A DNA stretch of 64,000 bases, from assembly GCA_963712485.1 (NCBI GenBank), contig CAVQID010000019.1:310001-374000 (forward strand). Direction: 5' to 3'. How positions within the stretch are numbered: the stretch's first letter is position 1; every line of letters starts with the position of its first letter. Below are positions 8,930 to 18,384 of this stretch, piece by piece. A program made the position numbers and the translations under genes. Source of the DNA: JALORV01 sp963712485 (GTDB lineage Bacteria; Pseudomonadota; Gammaproteobacteria; Burkholderiales; Burkholderiaceae_F). Below the pieces are notes generated by a model that saw nothing but the letters and a program-made list of their open reading frames with translations, ran no database searches and was not told the DNA's origin.

Positions 8930-8949
8930 ACGCCGCCTGCAGGCGGCGT
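8930..8949. terminator. Bidirectional hairpin between murJ and the peroxiredoxin gene
   Basis: A perfect 8-bp stem ACGCCGCC/GGCGGCGT with a TGCA loop lies between convergent genes. The minus-strand side is followed by GTTGTTTG, moderately T-rich; the plus side has no T tract. Confidence 0.5.
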
Positions 8950-8969
8950 CTGGGTCAGCGCTCGAAGCG

Positions 8970-9476
8970 TCAACCGACCTGCTTGAGCATCGTGCCGGCG
9001 TCGCTCACCTCGAACTTGCCCGGCCCTTCGACGTTCAGTGTCTTGACGATGCCGTTGTCCACCAGCATCGAGAATCGCTGGGAGCGCACGCCCATGCCGC
9101 GCGCGGTCAGGTCGAGTTCAAGTCCGAGCTTCTTCGTGTAGTCGGCCGAGCCGTCAGCCATCATGCGCACCTTGCCGGTGACCTTCTGGTCGCGGCCCCA
9201 CGCACCCATGACGAACGCATCGTTGACCGACAGGCACCAGATTTCGTCGACGCCCTTGGCCTTCAGCTGGTCGTACATCGCGACATAGCCGGGCACGTGC
9301 TTCGCCGAGCAGGTCGGCGTGTACGCGCCGGGCAGGCCGAACACCGCGATCTTCTTGCCCTTGACCAGATCGGCCACCTTGAAGGTGTTGGGTCCGAGGG
9401 AACAGCCCTCGCTTTCGACTTCAATGAACTCCTGCAGTTCGCCGTCAGGCAGCTTGTCACCGACCTTGATTGTCAT
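8970..9476 (-). CDS. Peroxiredoxin (Prx5/AhpE-like redoxin)
   Basis: A thiol peroxidase of 168 residues reducing hydrogen and organic peroxides. The peroxidatic Cys is C56 in PGAYTPTCS, the Prx5-type active site, followed by HVPGY. No fused glutaredoxin domain is present, so the electron donor is a separate protein. It has an ATG start and no signal peptide, so it is cytoplasmic. It lies about 53 bp after the ggt stop but with its own start context. Confidence 0.93.
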   Translation of the reverse strand: MTIKVGDKLPDGELQEFIEVESEGCSLGPNTFKVADLVKGKKIAVFGLPGAYTPTCSAKHVPGYVAMYDQLKAKGVDEIWCLSVNDAFVMGAWGRDQKVTGKVRMMADGSADYTKKLGLELDLTARGMGVRSQRFSMLVDNGIVKTLNVEGPGKFEVSDAGTMLKQVG

Positions 9477-9529
9477 GGCAGTGGTCCCGCGATCGTTGAA
9501 GGGGAAAACAGTCTAGCAATCCGCGCGGC

Positions 9530-11323
9530 TCAGTCGCCCAGGGCCACGCCGTCACGGCGCGGATCGGCGCCGCCAGCCCAGGCCGCTCGCCCGTCGGGCA
9601 GGCGCACGCGCACGATGCCCTGCAGCCCGCTTTCCATGGCAATTTCGCGCACGGCGTGTCCGCGGGCCTGCAGCGCGGCGATCACGCCAGGACTGAAGCG
9701 GCCCCGTTCGAGTTCGGTAGGGCCGTTGCGCGACCCGAAGTTGGGCATCGCGATCGACTCCTGGATGTCGAGTTGCCAGTCAAGCGTTCCGACCAGCGTC
9801 TTGGTGACATAACCGATGATCTGCGATCCCCCCGGCGAGCCGAGTGTCGCGACCAGCGCGCCGGTGGCGCGGTCAAACACCAGCGTCGGCGCCATCGAAC
9901 TGCGCGGTCGCTTGCCGGGCTGCACGCGGTTGGCGACCGGGATGCCGTCCGCTTCCGGGACGAAGGAAAAATCGGTCAGCTGGTTGTTCAGCAGAAAGCC
10001 CCGCACCATCACGCGGGCGCCGAAGGTGTCTTCGATCGTTGTCGTCATTGCAACCGCGTTGCCGTAGCTGTCGACGACCGAGATGTGCGAGGTGGCGGAT
10101 TTCAGGGGTGACGGATCGTCAGCGAGGACGGCGGTCGACCCCGGCGGTACACCCGGCTGGGCGGTGCCCATGCTGCTCGGTCCGATCAGCTGTGCACGTT
10201 GCTTCAGGTAGCCGGGATCAAGCAGTCCGGCAACATTGACCTGCACAAAGTCGCTGTCTGCGACGTAGCGCCCGCGGTCCGCGAACGCCAGCCGGCCCGC
10301 TTCGGAAAACAGGTGCACGGCTTCCGCGCGCGGCTCGGGCGCGCGCGCCTCGTCGGGCGCGAATATCGCAATATTGCGATGGGCGAAGATGCCGAGCATC
10401 TGCGCGACCGCGATACCTCCGGACGACGGCGGCGGCATGCCGCAGACGCGCCAGGCTTTGTAGTCGGTGCAAATCGGCTCGCGCTGCTTTGCCTCGTAGC
10501 GGGCGAGGTCCTGCAGTCCGAGCCGACCGGGATTGCGATGGGACTGCACGGCGGTCACGATGTCAGCGGCGATGGCGCCGGAGTAGAACGCATCGGCGCC
10601 GCCGCTCGCGACGGCACGCAGCGTGGTCGCGAATTCCGGGTTGCGAATCCGCGTGCCGATGGCCTTGGGCGTTCCATCCGCATTGAAGAGATAGGCCGCG
10701 GCCGTGGGGTCGCTTCTCAGGTATTTCTCCGATAACAGCTGCTGATGCAATCGGGCAGAGACAGGAAAGCCCTCGTCCGCCAGGCGCAGCGCCGGGTCGA
10801 ATAGCCGGGGCCACGGCAGCCTGCCGTACTGGCGATGTGCCGCCTCCAGCAGCCGAACGGCGCCTGGGGTGCCGACCGAGCGACCGCCGACCACCGCGTC
10901 GTAAAGCGCCATCGGCTTGCCGTCCGCTGTCAGGAAGAGTCTTTCGTCGGCGCCCAAGGGCGCGGTCTCGCGACCGTCGAGTGCAGACACGCGGCGGCCG
11001 TCCCAGTGCAGCAGGAACGCGCCGCCCCCCAAGCCAGAACTCTGCGGTTCGACCAACGCCAGAACCAGCTGGATCGCAATGGCGGCGTCGACCGCGCTGC
11101 CGCCCGCACGCAATGTCTCCAGGCCCGCCTGCGTGGCAAGCGGGTGGGCGGACGCGGCCATATGCCGCTGCGCCGTAGCCGCGGCACCCACGGACCGAAG
11201 CGTGAGCGACGCTTGCGGCGGGGTCGCACGATCCGGTGTGGCACACGCGGCCAACGCCGCAACGGCCGCTGCCGCAAGCAGGCGCCGCAGGCGCCGCGAC
11301 GGTTTCAACGCTGGCAGCCGCAC
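9530..11323 (-). CDS. ggt: Gamma-glutamyltranspeptidase, predicted lipoprotein
   Basis: An Ntn-hydrolase that cleaves gamma-glutamyl bonds (glutathione turnover) after self-processing. The 597-residue precursor has a basic N terminus, a hydrophobic segment and a lipobox LAAC with Cys27, so it is likely anchored in the periplasm as a lipoprotein. The substrate-binding DGRETAP is near residue 116. The nucleophilic Thr411 in SATSHISVVD marks the large/small subunit cleavage site, and GSPGGSQII is near the C terminus. The GTG start lies 9 bp from the upstream dehydrogenase, so the two are probably co-transcribed. Confidence 0.94.
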   Translation of the reverse strand: MRLPALKPSRRLRRLLAAAAVAALAACATPDRATPPQASLTLRSVGAAATAQRHMAASAHPLATQAGLETLRAGGSAVDAAIAIQLVLALVEPQSSGLGGGAFLLHWDGRRVSALDGRETAPLGADERLFLTADGKPMALYDAVVGGRSVGTPGAVRLLEAAHRQYGRLPWPRLFDPALRLADEGFPVSARLHQQLLSEKYLRSDPTAAAYLFNADGTPKAIGTRIRNPEFATTLRAVASGGADAFYSGAIAADIVTAVQSHRNPGRLGLQDLARYEAKQREPICTDYKAWRVCGMPPPSSGGIAVAQMLGIFAHRNIAIFAPDEARAPEPRAEAVHLFSEAGRLAFADRGRYVADSDFVQVNVAGLLDPGYLKQRAQLIGPSSMGTAQPGVPPGSTAVLADDPSPLKSATSHISVVDSYGNAVAMTTTIEDTFGARVMVRGFLLNNQLTDFSFVPEADGIPVANRVQPGKRPRSSMAPTLVFDRATGALVATLGSPGGSQIIGYVTKTLVGTLDWQLDIQESIAMPNFGSRNGPTELERGRFSPGVIAALQARGHAVREIAMESGLQGIVRVRLPDGRAAWAGGADPRRDGVALGD

Positions 11324-11332
11324 GCCTAACGC

Positions 11333-12097
11333 CTACTTCGGCTGCATGCGTATCGCGCCGTCCAGTCGGATCGTTTCGCCGTTGAGCATCACGTTCTCGA
11401 CGATGTGGCGAACCAGCGCGGCGTACTCGTCCGGCTTGCCCAGTCGCGACGGAAACGGCACCTGCTTGCCGAGCGAGTCCTGAACTTCCTGAGGCATGCC
11501 CAGCAGCATCGGCGTCGCGAACAGTCCCGGGGCGATCGTCACGCAGCGGATTCCGCTGCGCGACAGGTCGCGAGCGATCGGCAAGGTCATTCCGACGACT
11601 CCGCCCTTGGACGCGGAATACGCCGCCTGGCCAATCTGTCCGTCGAAGGCGGCGACCGACGCCGTGTTGACCAGCACGCCGCGCTCGCCTTCTGCAGTCG
11701 CATCCTGCCGCGACATCGCTTCAGCCGCGAGGCGGATCATGTTGAACGTGCCAATCAGATTGATGCTGATGACGCGTGCAAACGAGGCGAGCGCGTGCGG
11801 CCCCTCTTTGCCGACCACCTTTTCGCCGATAGCGATGCCGGCGCAGTTGACGAGTCCGCGCAGCGTACCCAATGCGAGAGCGGCGTCGACCGCGGCCCGG
11901 CCGTCCGCTTCGCTGGAGACATCACATTTTACGTAGCGGGTGGAAGCGCCGAGTTCGCGCGCGAGCCCCTCGCCGCGATCGGACTGAACATCGGCGATGA
12001 CGACCTTTGCGCCGTTGGCCGCCAGCATCCGGGATGTGGCCCCGCCCAGACCGGAGGCGCCTCCGGTCACGATGAAAACGTTGTTGCTGATCTGCAT
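11333..12097 (-). CDS. Short-chain dehydrogenase, 3-hydroxyacyl-CoA dehydrogenase type 2 (HSD10-like)
   Basis: A classical SDR oxidising 2-methyl-3-hydroxybutyryl-CoA or related 3-hydroxyacyl-CoA with NAD+. It has the cofactor motif TGGASGLGG, NCAGI, the catalytic YSASK, and the HSD10 signature GLFATPMLLGMP with VQDSLGKQVPFPSRLG. The ATG at 12097 is chosen because GGGGAG (12108-12103) lies 5 nt before it; the GTG two codons upstream overlaps that site. It sits upstream of ggt in the same operon. The nearby CoA-transferase suggests short/branched acyl-CoA metabolism, which is inference. Confidence 0.92.
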   Translation of the reverse strand: MQISNNVFIVTGGASGLGGATSRMLAANGAKVVIADVQSDRGEGLARELGASTRYVKCDVSSEADGRAAVDAALALGTLRGLVNCAGIAIGEKVVGKEGPHALASFARVISINLIGTFNMIRLAAEAMSRQDATAEGERGVLVNTASVAAFDGQIGQAAYSASKGGVVGMTLPIARDLSRSGIRCVTIAPGLFATPMLLGMPQEVQDSLGKQVPFPSRLGKPDEYAALVRHIVENVMLNGETIRLDGAIRMQPK

Positions 12098-12170
12098 CTG
12101 CACTCCCCTCGGGTTTCTGCAACTCCTCCCGGGAAGTGTAGAGGAGGCGTTGGGTAGGACAGTGGGGCAG

Positions 12171-12614
12171 CTACTGGAAGCTGCAGCGCGCGTACAGCCA
12201 GAATGCCCCGCTCGCCTCGCCGTCGGGGCTTATCCGCGCGCGGGCGCGGACCATCGGCAGCAGGCATTGTTCGGCGGTCAGCCCGGCCGCGCTCATCCAG
12301 TCTTTCATGGTGTCCGAAGGCACGCCGATGACCACCTTCGGCCGCGTGTACGTGCCATTGATGCCGATTCGCGATGACTCAACCTGAACCGCACCACCGA
12401 GCCAGCTGTAGTCACGCAGCTGCGGCGCAGACCCGCGCAGGCGCGGCGCAGCGCGCGCCACCGGGTCGGCCGCCGGCAGCGCGCCCGCGTCGCGCAGTGA
12501 ATAGGGGCGCAGCACCGAGTCGGCAATGGCTTCGACCCGCAACTGGGCGGTCGCTGCCGGCGCAGCGGCGACGAAGGCAGCCAGCAGGAGTGAGGGCAGC
12601 AGTCGATCCGGCAT
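12171..12614 (-). CDS. Secreted protein of unknown function
   Basis: A 147-residue protein from ATG 12614. Residues 1-24 (basic, then LLPSLLLAAFVAAAPAATAQ) form a clear Sec signal peptide with an AQ|L cleavage site. The mature part is mixed, with Cys residues in EQCLLP and the terminal ARCSFQ that could form a periplasmic disulfide. I do not recognise a family. It is divergent from the CoA-transferase and lies about 73 bp upstream of the SDR-ggt pair on the same strand. Confidence 0.65.
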   Translation of the reverse strand: MPDRLLPSLLLAAFVAAAPAATAQLRVEAIADSVLRPYSLRDAGALPAADPVARAAPRLRGSAPQLRDYSWLGGAVQVESSRIGINGTYTRPKVVIGVPSDTMKDWMSAAGLTAEQCLLPMVRARARISPDGEASGAFWLYARCSFQ

Positions 12615-12795
12615 GTTGTGTCGCGGAATAAAGACCCTTGCGGGAAACAAGCGCGCGCCAGCGGATGCTTCAAGTTACTGTGCCGCTGACGTGACATGGG
12701 TGACAAGAGTCCGATCGGATGACTAAAGTCCGGGTGGGGCAGAGCGAGTTTCGAGCCGCGACCGGCGGACTTCGAAGACGGCGAGGGAGACGGCA

Positions 12796-14797
12796 ATGGG
12801 GCGCGGACGCGAGCTGCTGCAAGGGCTCAAGAGTTTTGAGAAGGGCAAGATCGTCACGGCGCGCGAGGCGGTGCAGTTGATTCACGATGGCGACACGCTG
12901 GCGACCAGCGGATTCGTTGGCATCGGCTTTCCCGAGAACATCGCGGTTGCACTGGAACAGCGATTCGTCGAGTCGAGCGAAAAGGACCCGGACGGCGTCG
13001 GGCGGCCCGAAGGACTGACGCTGGTCTATGCCGCCGGGCAGGGCGATGGCAAGGAGCGCGGCCTGAACCATCTCGGTTACCCCGGGCTGGTTCGTCGCGT
13101 CATCGGCGGTCACTGGGGACTGGTGCCCAAACTGCAGGCGCTGGCAGTGGCCAATCGAATCGAGGCCTACAACCTGCCGCAGGGGGTGATTACCCATCTG
13201 TTTCGCGACATTGCCGCGCACAAGCCGGGTCACCTGTCGCGCATCGGTCTGGGCACTTTTGTCGATCCGCGCCATGGCGGCGGCAAGATCAACGCGTGCA
13301 CCACCGACGACCTGGTCGAACTGATGACGGTCGGTGGCGAGGAGTTTCTCTTCTACAAGGCGTTCCCGATCCACGTCGGCATCGTCCGCGGCACGACAGC
13401 CGACCCGGACGGCAATATCACGATGGAGCGGGAAGCGCTGACGCTGGAGGCGCTGGCGATCGCGATGGCTGCGCGCAATTCGGGCGGCATCGTCATCGTG
13501 CAGGTGGAGCGAGTCGCCGAGCGCGGCTCACTGAACCCGCGCCAGGTGAAGATTCCGGGCGTGCTGGTCGACTGTGTCGTCGTGGCTGAGAAGCCCGAAT
13601 ACCACATGCAGACCTTCGTCGAGCAGTACAACCCCGGCTTCGCCGGCGAGATACGAGTGCCGGTCAGTTCGCTCGCGCCGATGCCGATGAGCGAGCGCAA
13701 GATCATTGCGCGCCGCGCCGCGCTCGAACTGCAGGCCAACAGCGTGGTCAACCTTGGCATCGGCATGCCGGAAGGCATTTCTTCGGTGGCGACCGAGGAA
13801 AAGGTCATCGATCTGCTGACGCTGACCGCCGAGCCCGGTGTCGTCGGCGGAATCCCGGCGTCCGGCCTGAACTTCGGCGCCGCGGTCAACACGCAGGCGA
13901 TCATCGACCAGCCCTACCAGTTCGACTTCTACGATGGCGGCGGACTCGATCTCGCGTTTCTGGGGCTGGCTCAGGCGGATCGCGACGGCAACCTCAACGT
14001 CAGCAAGTTCGGTCCGCGGCTGGCCGGCGCCGGTGGCTTCATCAATATTTCGCAATCGGCCAAGCGCGTCGTCTTCGTCGGCACATTTACTGCCGGCGAC
14101 CTGCAGGTTCGCAGTTGACAACGGCCGGCTGCAGCTGCTGAACGACATCGGGCCGAAGAAGTTCGTTGAACAGGTCGAGCACCGCACCTTTTCCGGCGCC
14201 GAAGCGCGGCGTCGCGGCCAGCCGGCGCTCTACATCACCGAGCGCTGTGTGTTCCGCCTCGGCGACAGCGGCCTGGAACTCATTGAGGTCGCGCCGGGCG
14301 TGGATATCGAGCGCGACATCCTTGCGCGCATGGACTTCATGCCGGGCATTCAGCGCGATCCCGCCGTGATGGATGCGGCAATCTTCGTCGATGGGCCGAT
14401 GAACCTGCGCGAACGGATGCTGGCGATTCCTCTCGACCAGCGCGTCGCCTACGACGAGGAGCACAACGTGCTGTTCCTCAACTTCGAGCGCCTCTCGGTA
14501 CACACGTCTGCCGACGTGGCTTTGGTGCATGCCGAGATCAAGCGACGGCTCGACGAGATCGGCCACAAGGTCTACGGCATCGTCAACTACGACAACTTCG
14601 ACCTGGCGCCTGACGTCGCCGACGAGTACGCCGAGATGGTGCGACAGCTGGTCGACAACTACTACTTCGGCGTTACCCGCTACACGACCTCAGGATTTCT
14701 GCGTGCAAAGCTGGGAAAGGCGCTGTCGCAGCGTGGCGTCGCGCCACACATCTACGAATCGGCGGCCGACGCGTTGAAGCACATCCGCGACACTTAG
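12796..14797 (+). pseudogene. Acyl-CoA:acetate/3-ketoacid CoA-transferase (YdiF/Pct type), frameshifted
   Basis: Transfers CoA between short acyl-CoAs and acetate or 3-ketoacids. Read through, it is about 667 residues: two CoA-transferase domains, with the catalytic Glu in GIGMPEGISS in the second, then a C-terminal domain of about 120 residues (GHKVYGIVNYDNFDL, GVTRYTTSGF) found in long members. The first frame (12796-14118) stops at TGA 14116 after DLQVRS. Coding resumes in the next frame at 14111 (AVDNGRLQ). One extra base near C14110 explains the break. ATG with GGGAGA upstream. Whether the break is a real mutation or a sequence error cannot be told here. Confidence 0.85.
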
Positions 14798-14807
14798 CCG
14801 CGCTTAG

Positions 14808-15320
14808 TCAGTGCGGTACCGCGTCTGCGGTGAGCGCGCGCTGCATGATGACGACATCGACCCAGCGGTCGAACTTGCGGCCCACGTCTTTCATCACGCC
14901 GACCATTCCGAAACCGCAGGCGCGATGCACGCCGATCGAGCCGGCATTGGCCGAGTCACCGATCAACGCAAGCATCTGGCGCAGTCCGATCGCGATGCAA
15001 CGGGCAACGAGCTCGTCGAGCAGCACCCGGCCGAAGCCGTGACCCATTGCGAATGGCGCGACATAGATCGAATCCTCGACCGTGAACCGGTAGGCGGATC
15101 GCGCACGGAAGTGATTGGCATAGGCATAGCCGATGACCTGGTCGGCGTCCGCAGCGACGAGATACGGAAATCCCGCCGCCGTGATCTGCGAGAAACGTGC
15201 GCGCATCTCGCTGGCGTCAGGCGGTTCGGTCTCGAATGTGCCGAGGCCGTGGAGAACGTGATGCGCATAGATCGCCTGAATCGCGGGAATGTCGTCGGCA
15301 CCGGCTTCACGGACCTGCAT
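14808..15320 (-). CDS. GNAT family N-acetyltransferase (phosphinothricin acetyltransferase-like)
   Basis: An acetyl-CoA-dependent N-acetyltransferase of 170 residues. Fold markers are REAGADDIPAIQAIYAHHV at the N terminus, the acetyl-CoA loop GHGFGRVLLDELV and the C-terminal VGRKFDRWVDVVIMQR, a pattern seen in the PAT/Bar/YncA group that acetylates small amino-acid-like amines. The substrate cannot be set from sequence. ATG 15320 is preceded by GGAG at 15330-15327. A hairpin with a T tail ends right at this ribosome-binding site, so expression may be low or from readthrough. Confidence 0.87.
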   Translation of the reverse strand: MQVREAGADDIPAIQAIYAHHVLHGLGTFETEPPDASEMRARFSQITAAGFPYLVAADADQVIGYAYANHFRARSAYRFTVEDSIYVAPFAMGHGFGRVLLDELVARCIAIGLRQMLALIGDSANAGSIGVHRACGFGMVGVMKDVGRKFDRWVDVVIMQRALTADAVPH

Positions 15321-15333
15321 CGGATGCTCCAAG

Positions 15334-15365
15334 AAAAAGGGCGGTGCAGCGAATGCTGACCGCCC
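15334..15365 (-). terminator. Terminator of the pyrophosphatase-OmpA operon
   Basis: On the minus strand the 7-bp stem GGGCGGT/ACCGCCC (15359-15365 with 15339-15345) is followed by five T residues (complement of 15334-15338). It lies 20 bp after the stop of the small OmpA-like gene and immediately before the GNAT ribosome-binding site. Confidence 0.65.
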
Positions 15366-15386
15366 CCGAATGATGCTACGTCGGAG

Positions 15387-15893
15387 TCAGCGCAGCGTGA
15401 CCTCGACGCGGCGCGCCTCGCGAGGATCGGCGCCGCCCGTGGTAACCGCAGGCTTCGCCAGCTCGATCGACTCCGGGCTGACGCCCGCGTTGGTGAGCAG
15501 GTCGCGCACTGCGAAGGCCCGCTGCTTGGCGAGTTCCGCGTTCGCATCAGCGTCGCCGCTGGCGTCGTGGTAGCCCGAAATCATCCATTTGCCGCCCTTG
15601 TCTTTCGCCTCGATGACCAGCGGGGACAGCCGCGTCAGCGCATCGGCCGGAAGGTCCGCCCGGCCGAGGTCAAAGTAGAGCTTGACCGTCGCGCTGGCCG
15701 CCGATGCCGTTGCGGTCGACCCGGCGGTTGCGGCCATCGGCAGCAACGATCCCTTGCTAACGGCGGACTTGCTGCCGATCTGGCTGATGGCCGTGCCCGC
15801 GGCGATGCTGATCGCGAAGATCGACACCAGGATCGCCATGCCAATGGCAAGGAACAGCGCGTAGCCGGTTTCACGGTCTGCTTCGTCGAACAT
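15387..15893 (-). CDS. Membrane-anchored OmpA-like protein, partner of the pyrophosphatase
   Basis: A 168-residue protein with a short acidic cytoplasmic N terminus, one membrane segment (about 11-33), a Ser/Ala-rich linker (about 40-68) and an OmpA-type domain (about 69-168). The two residues that bind diaminopimelate in this family are present as D110 (SGYHDASG) and R125 (LAKQRA). It is predicted to tether the inner membrane to peptidoglycan. It follows the pyrophosphatase gene by 14 bp with its own GGAGG, so they form an operon. Its OmpA domain resembles the one fused to the pyrophosphatase, which suggests duplication. Confidence 0.85.
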   Translation of the reverse strand: MFDEADRETGYALFLAIGMAILVSIFAISIAAGTAISQIGSKSAVSKGSLLPMAATAGSTATASAASATVKLYFDLGRADLPADALTRLSPLVIEAKDKGGKWMISGYHDASGDADANAELAKQRAFAVRDLLTNAGVSPESIELAKPAVTTGGADPREARRVEVTLR

Positions 15894-15907
15894 ACGATGG
15901 CCTCCGG

Positions 15908-18337
15908 TCAGCGCAGGATGATGTCGACGCGACGCGCGTCGGCGTCGCTGCCCTGGCCGACGATGACGTCGGTCGGCTTGACGAGTTCAGTGCGCTCAGC
16001 CGGCACGCCGAGGGCGACGAGCGCCTCCTGCACCGACTTGGCGCGCTGCTTCGCCAGTTCCAGGTTATTGGCCACGTCACCGCGCGGATCGGCAAAGCCG
16101 GACAGCTCAACCTTGGCGGTCGGGTTCTCCTTGATGGCTTTGGCGTAGCCGTCGACGATGCGCTTGCCTTCAGCGGTGATCGCCCCGGAGCCGGTCTCGA
16201 AGTGCACCCGCATCGGCACCCCGACGACGACCACGACGGGCACTGCGACCGCCATGACGGTCGGCGCCGCTGCCACAGGCTGCGGCGTGCCGCCGTGGAT
16301 CGTCGCGATGATCGGCACGATCAGCAGCGCGACGATGTTGATGATCTTGATCAGCGGGTTGACCGCCGGGCCGGCCGTGTCCTTGTACGGGTCGCCGACG
16401 GTGTCACCGGTCACGGCCGCCTTGTGCGCGTCCGAGCCCTTGCCACCATGGTGGCCTTCCTCGATGTACTTCTTGGCGTTATCCCACGCGCCGCCGCCGG
16501 TCGTCATCGAAATGGCGACGAAAAGCCCGGTAACGATCGTGCCCATCAGCACACCGCCGAGCGCCGCAGGTCCGAGGATGATGCCGACCAGGATCGGCAC
16601 CAGCACAGGCAGCAGCGATGGGATCATCATTTCCTTGATCGCCGCCGTCGTCAGCATGTCGACGGCCCTGCTGTAGTCCGGCTTGGCCTTGTATTCCATG
16701 ATGCCGGGGATCTCGCGAAACTGGCGCCGCACTTCCTCTACAACCGAACCGGCGGCGCGGCCGACCGCTTCCATCGCCATCGCGCCGAACAGGAACGGGA
16801 TCAGGCCGCCGATGAAGAGCCCGATGATCACCATGTGGTTCGACAGGTCGAACGTGACGTTCACGCCGGCCTGCTGCAGGCCGCCGGTGTAGTCGGCAAA
16901 GAGCACCAGCGCGGCGAGACCGGCCGAGCCGATCGCGTAGCCCTTGGTGACTGCCTTGGTCGTGTTGCCGACCGCATCCAGCGGGTCAGTGATGGCGCGC
17001 ACTTCCTTCGGCATGTCGGCCATTTCGGCGATGCCACCGGCGTTGTCGGTGATCGGACCGTAGGCGTCGAGCGCGACGATGATGCCGGTCATCGACAGCA
17101 TTGCGGTCGCGGCGACGGCGATGCCATAGAGGCCCGCGAGCCAGTAGGAGGCGAGGATCGCCGCACAGATCGCGAGCACCGGCCAGGCGCAGGCCTTCAG
17201 CGACACCGCGATGCCAGCGATGATGTTGGTCGCGTGCCCCGTGGTCGAGGCCTGTGCGACGTACTGGACCGGCTTGAACTGCGTGCCGGTGTAGTACTCG
17301 GTGATGTAGACCAGCGCCGCCGTCAGCACCAGGCCGACCACTGCCGCGAGGTAGAGATTCATCACGGTGACGCCGGCGCTGGCCGCGACCGGGCCGAGGA
17401 TCCAGCTCGTGACCGGCCAGAACAACACCAGCGAAATGACGCCGGCGACGATGAGGCCGCGGTACAGCGCGTTCATGATCTTGCCGCCGTCGCGCGCCTT
17501 GACGAAGAAGCAGCCGACGATCGACGACAGAATGGACACGCCGGAAATCGCCAGCGGATAGATGATGCCGGCATCCGAGCCCTTGAAGACCAGGCCGCCA
17601 ACCAGCATCGTCGCGACAACAGTCACGGCGAAAGTTTCGAACAGGTCCGCCGCCATGCCGGCGCAGTCGCCGACGTTGTCACCGACGTTGTCGGCGATCA
17701 CCGCCGGGTTGCGCGGATCGTCTTCCGGGATTCCGGCTTCGACCTTGCCGACCAGATCGGCGCCGACGTCCGCACCCTTCGTGAAGATGCCGCCGCCGAG
17801 TCGCGCGAAGATCGATATCAGCGATGCGCCGAACGCGAATCCGATCATCGGGTGCAGCAGGTCGCGCGTCGTCGAACCCGCGTGTGTCACGGTAAGGACC
17901 CAGTAGAAGCCGGCGACGCCGATCAGGCCCAGGCCCACCACCAGCAGGCCGGTGATCGCACCGCCTCGGAACGCGATGTTGAGCGCCGGGTTCAGGCCCT
18001 GCGTGGCCGCCTGTGCGGTGCGCACGTTGGAACGAACTGACACGTTCATCCCGACGTACCCGGCCAGCCCGGACAGCACCGCGCCCAGCACGAAGCCGAT
18101 TGCCGTCCACATGCCGAGCTGCGGCACGACCGCGATGATGATCGCGAGCACCACACCGACGATCGCGATCGTGCGGTACTGGCGATTGAGGTAGGCCTGC
18201 GCGCCGGTTTGCACGGCGGCGGCGATTTCCTGCATCCGCGCATTGCCCGCGGGCTGCTTCAGGATCCAGGAAATCGACCACGCGCCAAAGACCACGGCCG
18301 CGAGGCCGCAGAGCAGGGCGAGTGCCAGTCCAGACAT
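15908..18337 (-). CDS. hppA: K+-independent H+-translocating membrane pyrophosphatase fused to an OmpA-like domain
   Basis: Couples pyrophosphate hydrolysis to proton pumping across the inner membrane. Of 809 residues, about 1-682 are a complete membrane pyrophosphatase with about 16 membrane segments and the active-site stretch 188-224 (GADVGADLVGK, DNVGDNVGD). Lys461 in GNTTKAVTKGYAIGSAG is the residue that marks K+-independent proton pumps. After the last membrane segment and a Val/Ala-rich linker (690-708) comes an OmpA-type domain (708-809) with D750 and R765, the peptidoglycan-contacting pair. Because the enzyme's C terminus is periplasmic, this domain would face the cell wall. ATG with AAGGAGA upstream. 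Family members usually end near residue 680-700. Confidence 0.93.
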   Translation of the reverse strand: MSGLALALLCGLAAVVFGAWSISWILKQPAGNARMQEIAAAVQTGAQAYLNRQYRTIAIVGVVLAIIIAVVPQLGMWTAIGFVLGAVLSGLAGYVGMNVSVRSNVRTAQAATQGLNPALNIAFRGGAITGLLVVGLGLIGVAGFYWVLTVTHAGSTTRDLLHPMIGFAFGASLISIFARLGGGIFTKGADVGADLVGKVEAGIPEDDPRNPAVIADNVGDNVGDCAGMAADLFETFAVTVVATMLVGGLVFKGSDAGIIYPLAISGVSILSSIVGCFFVKARDGGKIMNALYRGLIVAGVISLVLFWPVTSWILGPVAASAGVTVMNLYLAAVVGLVLTAALVYITEYYTGTQFKPVQYVAQASTTGHATNIIAGIAVSLKACAWPVLAICAAILASYWLAGLYGIAVAATAMLSMTGIIVALDAYGPITDNAGGIAEMADMPKEVRAITDPLDAVGNTTKAVTKGYAIGSAGLAALVLFADYTGGLQQAGVNVTFDLSNHMVIIGLFIGGLIPFLFGAMAMEAVGRAAGSVVEEVRRQFREIPGIMEYKAKPDYSRAVDMLTTAAIKEMMIPSLLPVLVPILVGIILGPAALGGVLMGTIVTGLFVAISMTTGGGAWDNAKKYIEEGHHGGKGSDAHKAAVTGDTVGDPYKDTAGPAVNPLIKIINIVALLIVPIIATIHGGTPQPVAAAPTVMAVAVPVVVVVGVPMRVHFETGSGAITAEGKRIVDGYAKAIKENPTAKVELSGFADPRGDVANNLELAKQRAKSVQEALVALGVPAERTELVKPTDVIVGQGSDADARRVDIILR

Positions 18338-18384
18338 GACGTTCTCCTTATCGAAATTTCAGAACTGAAAAAACAAAGCGAAAG

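Noticed and set aside
14105..14120. Programmed frameshift in the CoA-transferase
   Set aside because: No slippery sequence, no in-phase pseudoknot-like structure, and no precedent in this family; a simple indel explains it.
13934..14797. C-terminal CoA-transferase piece as an independent gene
   Set aside because: It has no own start or ribosome-binding site at the homologous boundary, and the upstream part of its open frame (13934-14110) is a shadow of the first half.
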